DNA of 64,000 nt, taken from contig NZ_VZOV01000004.1 of assembly GCF_008801915.1 (NCBI RefSeq), positions 124,001-188,000 of the forward strand, in the 5' to 3' direction. Of the stretch, positions 47,950 through 57,087 are shown piece by piece. The notes beneath the pieces are model-generated. The model was not told the DNA's origin. It did no database searches and worked only from the letters and a program-made list of their open reading frames with translations. The DNA is from Cupriavidus gilardii. Its GTDB lineage: Bacteria; Pseudomonadota; Gammaproteobacteria; Burkholderiales; Burkholderiaceae. A program made the translations under genes and the position numbers. The stretch's first letter is position 1; each line of letters opens with the position of its first letter.

Positions 47950-48900
47950 TTACAGCCTGGGATCGGCTTGATCGACATCCCATTGCCAGAAGGTGGCGCC
48001 GTAGTCGCTTCCCTCCGCAATCGGAAAGACTTCACCCTGCCTGAAATATCGCCGGGAACCTGCGCTCGATGGCGTGAACCACCATCCGCTCCTCGGACAT
48101 ACGTCACCGCCCGGCACACGGACAGACTGTCGTACCTCCGTCGCGGCCGATAGGTCGGCCAGTCCATCGACTACGCTTTCGCCTTCTACGCGACGAACGC
48201 GCGTCCAGAGCGCTGCGGTCATTGAAATGTATTGCTGCCCATCGAAGCCGACAGGTGCGTCCGGAGCTTGCGTCCCGGCAATCAAGAACTGTGCGCACGA
48301 ATCGTCAATGTCGGGAAGGTAAATGCCAGACTCGGTAACGGCATCATCGGTCCTGACCTGAACGGTGCTGTCCAAGCGATAGCGTGGCCAAGCCGCAGGC
48401 GGGTTTAGCGGACCTTGAAACTGGTCCGAGTAATCCGTCGACAGAACCGTGGTCACCCAACCGGCATGGGCTGTCGTGCTGACATTTGTTGCGTAGTCCT
48501 GGGCAGCGTAAAGCAGGGCTTCATAGCGGGCCGCAGCGCCGGGGGTGACCTCGTCCATCCAATCCGCCGAGAAATCGCGTTGTCCCCGCACACCTTCCAT
48601 GATGCCGGATGCAGCAAAAAGTCCTTGGGCGTCGCCGTGCGTGAGCTTGATAAAGCCGTCGTCCAACACTAGCGAAGTGTTCCGGAAATTTGGAATGACG
48701 CGTTGCCCCCAGACGATGTCCGGTTGCAGCGGCTGCGGACGGCTTCGGTAATCCGGAGGCAACTGCGTCATAAAGCGCGCCATGCAATCCTCGACGTGGT
48801 CCAGCATGGCTTCCCATGCACCGCGCATGGCATCGAAATATTCGACCGAGCTATAGCGCTCCAGCAGGTAGATCTCCTGGGGAAAGAGCGGGGTGCTCAC
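47950..48900 (-). CDS. Predicted cytosolic immunity protein for the VgrG2 effector
   Basis: The 316-residue protein has no signal peptide or membrane segment. It is aromatic-rich, and its C-terminal part carries GGDVCPRSGWWFTP...RRYFRQGEVFP...DYGATFWQWD, a pattern I associate with immunity proteins of polymorphic toxin systems (possibly Imm71/Imm72-like; not verified). It starts with GTG 48900, whose GTGA overlaps the toxin stop, with AGAGG seven bases upstream. The overlap and order vgrG-effector-this gene support an immunity role; a cytosolic location implies the toxin acts inside the target cell. Confidence 0.72.
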   Translation of the reverse strand: MSTPLFPQEIYLLERYSSVEYFDAMRGAWEAMLDHVEDCMARFMTQLPPDYRSRPQPLQPDIVWGQRVIPNFRNTSLVLDDGFIKLTHGDAQGLFAASGIMEGVRGQRDFSADWMDEVTPGAAARYEALLYAAQDYATNVSTTAHAGWVTTVLSTDYSDQFQGPLNPPAAWPRYRLDSTVQVRTDDAVTESGIYLPDIDDSCAQFLIAGTQAPDAPVGFDGQQYISMTAALWTRVRRVEGESVVDGLADLSAATEVRQSVRVPGGDVCPRSGWWFTPSSAGSRRYFRQGEVFPIAEGSDYGATFWQWDVDQADPRL

Positions 48901-50378
48901 TTTTTGCCTCTCATGGGGTGGTTGTCCGGCAGAAGGTTCGGATTCACGTTGTTGGTCAGCTTCGGCAAACCAAGGAACTGGTCCGTTTCACCGGGGAAAT
49001 CGGTATAGCCCCAACCCGTCGCTTTACGCTTGGCGATGTATTCCGGCTGCAGGTGTTTCGGATCGAGGACGATCTGGTTTGCTCCGCCTTCCAATACATA
49101 TTCGGGATGACCTGCCAGGCTTTGACTCGCGGCCGGGCCCTCCCATACGTTCAGTCCTCCGCCAGGAGGCACGGTGTACGTGATGTACTCCCCGTTTCGG
49201 TTCCAGTGGCGCCAGACTGCAAAGCGGCGGCGCCAATCGCTGCGGCTCTTCAGCTTCAGAAATTCTTCCTTTCGCATCCAGCAGATACTGTTGTCTGCGG
49301 AGGAGGGGTCCACTACACGGTACAGCACCTCCCCGGGCCTGATAGTGACATTACGGGCGCGGTGGAAGGTGTTATAGGCAGTCTTCAGAGGGTGGCGTTC
49401 CCCGGGTTTAACCGTCGGATTCAGGTCCGGCCAGCCCGCAACAGGGCGGAAGCGAGCCATCGGTTGATAGGGCAGCTTGCCGGTCTTATCCACCCACTTC
49501 GGCGGATGTCCATCGAGCAATCTCGCTTCGTCATCCGGTTTCAGCCATTGATATTTATGCGGATTCACAGCGTCCACATTGGCCCGGTACAGCATGTCCC
49601 CTTCGATTTCCAGTCGGCGCGCGAGACGATTGAGCCAATCCACAACCGGACCCAGCACCTCGTCGAGTTTGCTGTTCAGCATCTGGCGGATCCGCTGCAC
49701 GGTCGAGAACAATTGACCGGCGCGGGAACCCATGGCGTCCGTACCCCAGCGCTTGATCAGGTCGACAAAGTACTTGAATGCTTCCATCACCTTGTCGAAG
49801 GCAGCAGTCAGCTCGCGCGCGTTGAGCTTGCCGATGACTTGCCGCACCTTGCCCGCCAACCATTTGTAAGGGTTCGCAATCTTTGCGACCTTCAGCGCGC
49901 GCCGTACGGCCGGCGTCTTCAGATGTCGATTGAGAGTCTGGATGCCAGCTTCCACAAAAGGTTTGCTTGCCTTCCAGAAGTTGGAGTCCAGCGCGGCCTT
50001 GCCGGCGCGGAATACGGACTTCCGCCCATACGCAAACAGGATCTTGCAGCAGCCTTTTGCAAGCGATCCCAACACTGGAAATAGCCCAATGAGTGTCAGG
50101 ATCAAACCGATCCACGCCCACTTGTTCGACGTGTCCTGATGGATCTTGCGACAGTTTGCGACTACGTCTCGCACGTCGCAAATCTGATCGACGAAGGGGA
50201 TCATCGAGATGACAGTCCCCGTTGCCACTTGCGCGGTGGTCTGTTCGTCGGCGAAATCGCCTTGGATCACAGTCCAGATCCACTCCGCCGCCGCAGCGAG
50301 GTTTTGCTTGCCACTCTTGACCCAGTCGGACGGTGCGCTTTTGAACCACGCAAGCGCGTTCTCAAGTTCTTCCCACAT
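48897..50378 (-). CDS. Predicted VgrG2-linked T6SS effector with membrane hairpin and unassigned C-terminal toxin domain
   Basis: The 493 residues fall in three parts. Residues 45-115 form two hydrophobic helices (VATGTVISMIPFVDQICDVRD and WAWIGLILTLIGLFPVLGSLAKG) like the membrane-inserting regions of cytosol-targeting T6SS toxins. Residues 120-270 are helical and basic. The C-terminal 330-490 domain has LYRVVDPSS, YITYTVPPGGGLNVWEGPAASQ and YVLEGGANQIVLDP, which could be an ADP-ribosyltransferase-like R...E layout, but this is speculative. The gene starts seven bases after the vgrG2 stop and overlaps its putative immunity gene. Confidence 0.75.
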   Translation of the reverse strand: MWEELENALAWFKSAPSDWVKSGKQNLAAAAEWIWTVIQGDFADEQTTAQVATGTVISMIPFVDQICDVRDVVANCRKIHQDTSNKWAWIGLILTLIGLFPVLGSLAKGCCKILFAYGRKSVFRAGKAALDSNFWKASKPFVEAGIQTLNRHLKTPAVRRALKVAKIANPYKWLAGKVRQVIGKLNARELTAAFDKVMEAFKYFVDLIKRWGTDAMGSRAGQLFSTVQRIRQMLNSKLDEVLGPVVDWLNRLARRLEIEGDMLYRANVDAVNPHKYQWLKPDDEARLLDGHPPKWVDKTGKLPYQPMARFRPVAGWPDLNPTVKPGERHPLKTAYNTFHRARNVTIRPGEVLYRVVDPSSADNSICWMRKEEFLKLKSRSDWRRRFAVWRHWNRNGEYITYTVPPGGGLNVWEGPAASQSLAGHPEYVLEGGANQIVLDPKHLQPEYIAKRKATGWGYTDFPGETDQFLGLPKLTNNVNPNLLPDNHPMRGKK

Positions 50379-50385
50379 TGTTGTT

Positions 50386-53154
50386 TTATCCGAGCTTGGA
50401 GCGAGAGGCTTGAATCAGTTTGGCGATGGGATCCCACGGCTCGTCTTCGCCGGGAGGGGGTATTTCGTATTCGACGCGCACTGCGTTCGGCGGTACACCT
50501 TCGTGGCGGGCATGACCGGCGGCATCGAGCTTGCCCGATATGATCTGGCCGTCCTCGAAGTGAATTTTGTAGGCCTGGCCCTCGAACGGTTCACCGTCAA
50601 TGTCGCGGTGGTTGATCTCGATCCAGTGGTCGAGCGCGGTGGCGCCGGTGGGAAGCGCGGGGAGGCCGGCGGCACTGCCAGCCGCACCACTAAACGGATG
50701 CCCAGCCCCCTTGACCTCAAACATCCCCGGCGTCTCAAAGGTAATCGCATTCCCCTCCAACCGGATCGACGAATCGGCTCCATGCAGCACGACGGTGCTC
50801 TTCGCCAGAATTTCGACCGCCTCGTTCGACGACGTCACCACCACTTCCTTGTCCGCCAGGATTGCCATCGCGCCGCCATGCGCCTGCACCGACAGCGGCC
50901 CGTTCGCCGCCACGGCCTTCAAGCCATTGCGCTGCACAAACAGCGACACGCCTTGCGCCGCCGCCATCGCGATGGTCTTGCCCGCGGTCAGCTGCCAGTC
51001 TGATTGCACGGTGCCATGCAGATGCCGGCCCGAATAAACGGCGGTGGTCTCTTGACTGGCGACTGCGATAGACGTCGGCGCCTCCGCCACCAGCAGCGGC
51101 TCGGCAAAGCGCTCGACCGGCTTGCCGTCAGGCTGCTTGGCGTCCTGGCCGTTGACGGTGTCGGCGTAATGCCCGTCCTGCTCCGGCTCGACCATCGTCA
51201 ACAGTGGCTCGAAGACCTCGTTGGCGGTCAGGGGCAGGGCGGTTTGTGTTTGAGCCGCAGTCGACAAGCGGTCGGCGGTGCGTTGCGCGCCCTTGAGCAG
51301 CGCAACCGCCTCGGGCATGCCCATCATGGTGCCGGTGGCGCGGGGCCGGGCCGTGGTCGACAGCAGCAGACCTTGGCCGGCGCGTACGACTGTCCACGCA
51401 TCGCTGCGCAGCTCGGCACCGGTGCCGCGCCAGGGGCCGCGCTGCGCATCCTGCGGGCCCTGGGCGACCAGATAGCCTAGGTTCAGCTGGGTCTGCGCCG
51501 CGGAGCTGGCCAGCCGCATGCGCAGCCGGCCCTTGAAGTCGTCGACGACCCACTGGTTGTAGCCGTCGCCGCCAAGGCCGCGGGTATGCCAGCCGGACAA
51601 CATCGAAGCGAGCGGCTTGTCGTCGTTGGCCCAGGGCGGGGTGTCCTGTTCGTTGTGCAGCTGCATCGCGGCCAAGGGCCGGTCGATGTCGCCGTCGAGG
51701 AAGGTCAGCAGCAGTTCGGTGCCGACGCGCGGCAGGTGGTGCGTGCCCCAGTTGGGACCGGCCATGGCGCCGGCGACGCGCACCCAGGCGGTAACCTGCG
51801 TCAGATCGTCGGAGCCCGGATCGGTGAAGGCCCCGGCCTGACCCGCCTGGCTCGTCTGGTCCGCCGGCGCAGGGGCCCGCAGCCAAGGAAAGCGAACACG
51901 CACACGATGATCGCGATCGGTGTGCAGGGGCGTCTCACCCTCGGCAATGATGATCGCGGTCTGGCCTTCCGGGGCGGTCGGTTTGGCGCGGAAGCGCGGC
52001 ACGATCGGGGCATCGGCCCGCACCGCTTCGAGCGTGTTGCGATAGCCGCCAGCCTCGATGTCGGTGGTGCCGAGCAGCTTGGCGACATCGGCGCCGAGGT
52101 TGTTGGCCGCTTCGTGGCGCACCGACAGCGCGACGAACTCGTCGCCGTCGGCTGCGAAATGTTCGGTCAGGGCAAAGCGCTGGCCTGCGCCCAGCTGGCG
52201 CACCGTGCCGGCACCGTCGAAGCGGACAAAGCCGCTTTCCTCGGCCTGCATGCGCAGTTGCGCCGCACGATCTGCGGTCGCAGCATCGGGATAGCGATAG
52301 GGCCCCAGCGCATCGAACGATTCGAGCGTCGGCCATTCGCCGGGCACCGCCGCGGCATTGGCCTGCGCCGAGGCGGCGGTCAGCGTCTTGTAGTCCCACG
52401 ACGAGACGGTGACGGCATTGGGTCCGATGCTGTGCCGCGTGGACCAGACCGTCATCGTGTCCGATTCCTCGGTCATGTCGGCACGATGGAAGCGGATGCT
52501 TGATTGGGGGCAGGGTGGGCGTTCGGCATCGTTGTCGAACACAACCAGCTTGTGGCGAGCCTGGCTGCCTTCCGGTTTGTCGTCTTCGCCCTGCAGGTGC
52601 TCGAAGCGGTAGGACAGGCCTTCCTCGGCCAGCAGCCGCTGCACGAAGTCGAAATCGCTCTCGCGGTACTGCGCGCAGATCGAGCGGCGGCGCAGCGGTT
52701 GCGAGACGGAGAACTGGAAGTTGGCGGCAGGGTAGTCTCGGAACACCTCCTCGACAATCTCGTGCACGGTCTTGTCCTGATAGACGTAGCAGTCGACACG
52801 GCCGCGCAGGCGCTCGAGCCACGGCGCGACGGTGAGTCGGTAGCGCGCCAGGCCGCCGTCGCCGCCCATCGCCGCGCAATCGACGACGAAGCCGTGCCAG
52901 GCGCGGTAGCGGCCGTCGGCCAGCATCAGCCGCAGCGTGATTTCCTGGCGCGCCAGTTCGACCGTGTCGAGATGTGCCGACGGCGACAGGCAGTCGATCT
53001 CGATGGCGAAGGGGCGCGAAACCGCCTCGATCGCGGTAAAACGCTCGACGATCAGATTCGCTTCGCGAAGCGGGGTGTCGAGCGCGATCTGCCGCGTGCC
53101 CTGGCCGAGCAGCGAGGCAAGTACGGCCGACGGCAGCGACGTGGTGGGCATCAT
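50386..53154 (-). CDS. vgrG: VgrG spike protein 2 (TssI) with DUF2345 and C-terminal extension
   Basis: Second spike protein of the locus. The 922 residues have the gp27-like part (RYRLTVAPWLERLRGRVDCYVYQDKTVHEIVEEVF...YRESDFDFVQRLLAEEGLSYRFEH), OB-fold (HRVRVRFPWLRAPAPADQ, AMAGPNWGTHHLPRVGTELLLTFLDGD) and DUF2345 needle. The last 75 residues (HWIEINHRDIDGEPFEGQAYKIHF...GKLDAAGHARHEGVPPNAVRVEYE) look like a transthyretin-like beta sandwich, a type that recruits effectors in other VgrGs. It differs widely from VgrG1. ATG 53154 or 53151 both fit AAGG upstream. It is downstream of tssJKL. Confidence 0.94.
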   Translation of the reverse strand: MMPTTSLPSAVLASLLGQGTRQIALDTPLREANLIVERFTAIEAVSRPFAIEIDCLSPSAHLDTVELARQEITLRLMLADGRYRAWHGFVVDCAAMGGDGGLARYRLTVAPWLERLRGRVDCYVYQDKTVHEIVEEVFRDYPAANFQFSVSQPLRRRSICAQYRESDFDFVQRLLAEEGLSYRFEHLQGEDDKPEGSQARHKLVVFDNDAERPPCPQSSIRFHRADMTEESDTMTVWSTRHSIGPNAVTVSSWDYKTLTAASAQANAAAVPGEWPTLESFDALGPYRYPDAATADRAAQLRMQAEESGFVRFDGAGTVRQLGAGQRFALTEHFAADGDEFVALSVRHEAANNLGADVAKLLGTTDIEAGGYRNTLEAVRADAPIVPRFRAKPTAPEGQTAIIIAEGETPLHTDRDHRVRVRFPWLRAPAPADQTSQAGQAGAFTDPGSDDLTQVTAWVRVAGAMAGPNWGTHHLPRVGTELLLTFLDGDIDRPLAAMQLHNEQDTPPWANDDKPLASMLSGWHTRGLGGDGYNQWVVDDFKGRLRMRLASSAAQTQLNLGYLVAQGPQDAQRGPWRGTGAELRSDAWTVVRAGQGLLLSTTARPRATGTMMGMPEAVALLKGAQRTADRLSTAAQTQTALPLTANEVFEPLLTMVEPEQDGHYADTVNGQDAKQPDGKPVERFAEPLLVAEAPTSIAVASQETTAVYSGRHLHGTVQSDWQLTAGKTIAMAAAQGVSLFVQRNGLKAVAANGPLSVQAHGGAMAILADKEVVVTSSNEAVEILAKSTVVLHGADSSIRLEGNAITFETPGMFEVKGAGHPFSGAAGSAAGLPALPTGATALDHWIEINHRDIDGEPFEGQAYKIHFEDGQIISGKLDAAGHARHEGVPPNAVRVEYEIPPPGEDEPWDPIAKLIQASRSKLG

Positions 53155-53244
53155 GGCTACCTTGGCGAGGTGGTGGTTGGCGTCCGGCTTCGGAGCTCTC
53201 TCTGTGTCAGTGCGGCGCGACCAGGCGTTCGATCGGCATCCGTC

Positions 53245-54036
53245 TTACGGCAGCGAAATCGTCAGGTGCGAGAAGCGCGGGCCGAGCTTGATCACCTGCG
53301 AGTACTCCTGCATCGCATCGTTGGTCTGCTTGTTCAGCACCGACGACAGGCCGAGGTAGCCGAGCAGCGCAATCAGCGCGAACACGGCGCCGAAGATCCA
53401 CAGCGGTGTCTCGCGCTTGAGCGTGTGCGCGATCTTGTCGGGCAGCGGCCAGTGCGGGGCGAACGGCGCGCGCTTGCCCTTGATCGCCGCGATCTCGTCG
53501 CCGAGCCGCGCGGTCAGGTAGGACAGCTTCTCCGGGCCTTCGAGGATGTATTTGCCGCGAAATCCCAGCAGCAGGCACATGTGGAAGACTTCCAGCGCCT
53601 GCAGACGCGGAGCGCCCTGTGCGCGCAGCGCTTCGAGCTTGGTGAAGAAGGCTTCGCCGGCAAGCTGCTCGCCGAACAGCACCAGCTGCAGCGGGCGGCG
53701 CTCCCAATCGGCGCGAATTGCGAAGTCCGAGGCGAGGATGGTCTCGTCGATGGCCGCGCAGAACGCGTACTTGGCGTCGAAGACATCGTCGGCCGACACG
53801 TTCAGGCGTTTGGCGCCACGGTCGAACTCGTCGAGAAACCCGCGTACCTTGGCAAGGAAGTTCTCGGCGCTGTCTGGCGGCTGGCCATTGCGCAGCAGGA
53901 ACAGCATGAAGAAGCCGTCGTACAGCAGATCGAGCAGCGTGCGCGCGTGGCGCGAGGCGTCGCCCGAATCGGCAAAGGTGGTGGCCGCGCCGGCCGGGGC
54001 GTCGCCAAACAGCGAGGGCATCGAAGTGGAGCTCAT
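53245..54036 (-). CDS. tssL: Type VI secretion membrane protein TssL (DotU family)
   Basis: Inner-membrane partner of TssM and docking site for the baseplate. The 263 residues comprise the cytoplasmic DotU helical domain (LLDLLYDGFFMLFLLRNG, DDVFDAKYAFCAAIDETIL, ALEVFHMCLLLGFRGKY) and one C-terminal membrane helix (about 212-232) with only a 30-residue periplasmic tail. It therefore lacks the peptidoglycan-binding extension of 'evolved' TssL, consistent with a separate OmpA-type anchor at 31915-32715. Its ATG overlaps the tssK stop. Confidence 0.95.
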   Translation of the reverse strand: MSSTSMPSLFGDAPAGAATTFADSGDASRHARTLLDLLYDGFFMLFLLRNGQPPDSAENFLAKVRGFLDEFDRGAKRLNVSADDVFDAKYAFCAAIDETILASDFAIRADWERRPLQLVLFGEQLAGEAFFTKLEALRAQGAPRLQALEVFHMCLLLGFRGKYILEGPEKLSYLTARLGDEIAAIKGKRAPFAPHWPLPDKIAHTLKRETPLWIFGAVFALIALLGYLGLSSVLNKQTNDAMQEYSQVIKLGPRFSHLTISLP

Positions 54037-55379
54037 GAGGTCACCGCGATCAGTTCAAGTTGAAGTTCCCGGATACCGGCGGGCGTATAGATGGTGATCG
54101 TGCCCGCCTGCAGCATGCGTTCGTACAACGGCCCGCGTGCCTCGACGGCGAAATAGCAGGCGCCGGGGCGCACCGGGATGGCGGGCGGCACCTGCGGCGT
54201 ATAGGTCAGCGGCACGCCGGGCATCGAGGACAGCACCAGCTTGTCGACGTCGTCAGGCGCACCGACCTTGAAGCGCGCGGGAATCGCATCGACCAGTTCG
54301 ACGGTCGGCATGTCGGCCGATACGGACAGGTAGAAGCGGGTCTTGTCGTCGATCTTGCCGGAGTCCAGGCGGCCGAGATGGAAGGATGGCCGCGATTCGT
54401 CGAGCGCAATCGCGAAATAGCGCGTGGAAATGACGGTATCGAGCAACTCGCGCACCATCGTGTCGAGTTGCGCGAAGACCTTGCCCGGATTGCCGTGGTC
54501 GTAGACCGGCAGGTCGGCCAGCGAGTACGACTTGGAGAAGGTCATCAACGCGCCGGCGAGGCGCAGCAATTCCTGGAACAGCCGTTCGGGATGGACTTCG
54601 GGATGGTGATACAGGTGCGACAGCGCGGCGAACGAGGCATTGGCCGTATGCAGCAGCCAGAACGACGCGATATCGCCGGAGCGGAATTCGATGATGTTCT
54701 TGGTCGGCTCGCGATGGAAGCCGTACAGCGCATTGACCTTGGCCTGCAGCGCATCGAGCAGGCGGCGCAGCCGTTGGTACAGCACGGCCGACGCGTTGAT
54801 GGCCAGGCTCGGCGCGACGAAATTCTCGTCCAGTTCGAAACCGCCGGTGGCCGTGCGGCGCACGCGGACGAGCGGCAGCGAAATATATTGGTCGCGCGGT
54901 TCCGAATCGGCGACCAGCTTGACCGCCTTTTTCAGATAGGCGATCGATGCCGGTTCTGCTTCGGTAAACAGATCGGCGGTGTCGCGCTGGTGGCCGACGA
55001 AGCGGGAAGAGGGCGAGCCTTCGCTGGCTTCGCGGTAGTTGCCGCCGAAATCGCGCAGCGGATAGAGCGCGAGATGGAACGTCGATTCGGAAACGCCGGC
55101 CGGCAGATTGGCCAGGGCGAGCGGCGCCGGCAATTCGTCCGATTGCGGCGCGCAATACCATTCGCCATCGGGAAAGAACAGCGACAGTTCGCTGATGCGC
55201 AGAATGCCGCTGGCGAGTGCGTCGGTATCGAAGCGGGCGTGGCGCACCCCCCAGGCGTAGGGTTGGATCGCCTGCGCGGTGGCGTGCAGCCGCGCCTCGT
55301 GATAGGCGTCCTGCTGCTGGAAATGCTGCGGGCGAAGGAATAGACCTTCGCCCCAGAGGATCTTGGCGGAATCGCTCAC
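54033..55379 (-). CDS. tssK: Type VI secretion baseplate protein TssK
   Basis: Trimeric adaptor linking baseplate to the TssLM membrane complex. The 448 residues match TssK from the diagnostic start ILWGEGLFLRPQHFQQQDAYHE to the C-terminal domain (YFAVEARGPLYERMLQAGTITIY). The start is GTG 55379 with AAGG seven bases upstream. It overlaps tssL by four bases and follows tssJ by 81 bases, in the order tssJ-tssK-tssL common in proteobacteria. Confidence 0.96.
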   Translation of the reverse strand: MSDSAKILWGEGLFLRPQHFQQQDAYHEARLHATAQAIQPYAWGVRHARFDTDALASGILRISELSLFFPDGEWYCAPQSDELPAPLALANLPAGVSESTFHLALYPLRDFGGNYREASEGSPSSRFVGHQRDTADLFTEAEPASIAYLKKAVKLVADSEPRDQYISLPLVRVRRTATGGFELDENFVAPSLAINASAVLYQRLRRLLDALQAKVNALYGFHREPTKNIIEFRSGDIASFWLLHTANASFAALSHLYHHPEVHPERLFQELLRLAGALMTFSKSYSLADLPVYDHGNPGKVFAQLDTMVRELLDTVISTRYFAIALDESRPSFHLGRLDSGKIDDKTRFYLSVSADMPTVELVDAIPARFKVGAPDDVDKLVLSSMPGVPLTYTPQVPPAIPVRPGACYFAVEARGPLYERMLQAGTITIYTPAGIRELQLELIAVTS

Positions 55380-55460
55380 AATTAGCCTTGTATAGCCTTG
55401 TTGTCTTTCTTGTCCCGATCGGCGCGGCCGCGGGCAATGGATGCCATCATGGCTGCGCTC

Positions 55461-56090
55461 TCACGCCCGGCAACTGGTCGGCGACAGCAGGTTCAGCGAG
55501 GACCGCGGCACGCCATCGCTGGGCGTCAGGGGCTCGCCCGCGGTCAGCGTCATCGCGCAGGCATGCAGGCCGATCGTGATACCGGACTTCTCTCCCTTTG
55601 CTGCATCGAAGGCGAATTTCCAGCGCTGCGGCGCCGGACTGCGGAACAAGGCGACCACCCCGATCGCACCCGCTTCGCGCGAGACTTTTTCCATCACGTC
55701 ATAACGCTGACCCGGAATCAGCGTGATTTCGCGAACGTTGACCAATTCGGAACCGAGCACCTGTTTTTCGCGCGCCGGATCGACAAAGGCGTCGAAGGGC
55801 GCCTGCATAAAGGCGGTTGATTCCTTTAAGGTGTAAACCCGTACCACCAATGCTGCGGCGCGATTGTCATTGGCCGCATTCAGGTTATTGCCGGCATAAA
55901 GCCGCAATGGTACCTGCCGGGGCGGCTTTTGCGCATCCGGTACGTTGGTAGGCTTGATTCCCAACGCTTCCAGCGCTCCACCGGCTGCGCCGGCCAGCAC
56001 TTGCGTACCAACGGAGCATGACGCCAGCGTGACGACGGCCAGCCCGGCCAGCACTGTCCGTGGATTTATAAAGAATTGTAAAAAAGTCAT
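55461..56090 (-). CDS. tssJ: Type VI secretion lipoprotein TssJ
   Basis: Outer-membrane lipoprotein that anchors the TssLM complex. The 209 residues start with a signal peptide ending in lipobox LASC (Cys25), a Gly/Ala-rich linker and a transthyretin-like domain (VPLRLYAGNNLNAANDNRAAALVVRVYTLKESTAF...VNVREITLIPGQ). I chose ATG 56090, because upstream in-frame codons would bury the signal peptide. Relative to short TssJ proteins it has a C-terminal extension rich in Ser/Leu. First gene of the leftward tssJKL-vgrG2 operon. Confidence 0.9.
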   Translation of the reverse strand: MTFLQFFINPRTVLAGLAVVTLASCSVGTQVLAGAAGGALEALGIKPTNVPDAQKPPRQVPLRLYAGNNLNAANDNRAAALVVRVYTLKESTAFMQAPFDAFVDPAREKQVLGSELVNVREITLIPGQRYDVMEKVSREAGAIGVVALFRSPAPQRWKFAFDAAKGEKSGITIGLHACAMTLTAGEPLTPSDGVPRSSLNLLSPTSCRA

Positions 56091-56247
56091 ACAAATCGGA
56101 TTCTTCTTATTGGCCTGTGCTATGTGGCGGGCGACCCTGACGTCTGGCGGCGGTGTTATGTAATGGCTTGCACAACGATGCTTTGCCGCACGAAAACCAG
56201 AATTCAGTTTCATTTAATTCACTGTCTGGAACCTACCCTCGGTATGG

Positions 56248-56277
56248 TTGTCAGCGGCGACGCGCAGAGTGTACTAT
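56248..56277 (+). promoter_or_regulatory. Candidate promoter of the rightward tss operon
   Basis: The 302 bases between divergent tssJ and the TPR-lipoprotein gene hold no gene. TTGTCA (56248-56253), an 18-base spacer and TACTAT (56272-56277) lie about 115 bases before ATG 56393. No equally good leftward promoter for tssJ was seen, and no sigma-54 -24/-12 pattern was recognised. Confidence 0.45.
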
Positions 56278-56392
56278 TGCGCGCCGATTGGGCCAATATC
56301 GCTTACCAATCAATTACTCCGCTTTGTTTTATCCAGCGCGGAGAAGGCATTGAACAATACGTCAACAACAAAGCCACGCGACGGTCAGAGCC

Positions 56393-57022
56393 ATGATCCC
56401 TTTTGGCTTTTCACGATCTTTTGCAATTGCCATTGGTGCCGCCGCATTGTTTTCCGGTTGCGCCTCCACTGGGAGCACCTCGGGTCCGCAATCGGAAGAG
56501 GCATTCACGCAAAGCATGGCGCAGGCCGACGCGGCATTGAAGGGCGGCCAGCGTGAGCAGGCGGTGAGCCTGTACGAAGAGATCGCGAAGGCGAACCCCG
56601 CTCGCCAGGAGCCGTGGTCGCAGATCGCGCAGATCCAGTACGCCGACGAGAAATATCCGCAGGCCATCCTCGCTGCCGAAGAAGCGCTGCAGCGCGACAG
56701 CAACGATCGCAAGGCGAAGAGCATCCTGGCCGTCAGCGGCCTGCGCGTGGCGCGCCGCTCGGTGATGGAGCTGCGCGACGACAGCGCGCTGGCAGGGGAC
56801 GTGCGCACCGATGCGCAGGTACTGGCCAAGATGCTGCGCGAAACGCTGGGCGAGCAGGTGCTGTTCCCCGAGGAAAAGAAGCCGCCGGTGCGCAAGCGTC
56901 CGGTCGCGCGTCCGGCGCCGCGCGCCAAGGCCGCGCCCGCGGAACAGGCGGCTCCGGCTGCCGCGCCGGCCGCCGCCAATGCCGGCGGTGGTTCCGCCGA
57001 TCCGTTCGGCGCGCTGCGCTGA
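56393..57022 (+). CDS. T6SS-linked TPR lipoprotein
   Basis: Predicted lipoprotein of 209 residues: hydrophobic signal ending in LFSGC (Cys22), two TPR-like repeats at about 37-110 (EQAVSLYEEIAKANPARQEPWSQIAQIQYADEKYPQAILAAEEALQRDS), and a basic, Ala/Pro-rich tail. Similar genes often precede tssB in Burkholderiales T6SS loci, but their role is unclear; it may scaffold envelope components. It is the first gene of the tssB-to-tssH transcription unit, 65 bases before tssB. Confidence 0.82.
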   Translation: MIPFGFSRSFAIAIGAAALFSGCASTGSTSGPQSEEAFTQSMAQADAALKGGQREQAVSLYEEIAKANPARQEPWSQIAQIQYADEKYPQAILAAEEALQRDSNDRKAKSILAVSGLRVARRSVMELRDDSALAGDVRTDAQVLAKMLRETLGEQVLFPEEKKPPVRKRPVARPAPRAKAAPAEQAAPAAAPAAANAGGGSADPFGALR

Positions 57023-57087
57023 TCCACGGCCAGGTACCCACGTCCCGAAACCCCGACAACCACGACCGGAACAACCGGAGAATCCGC

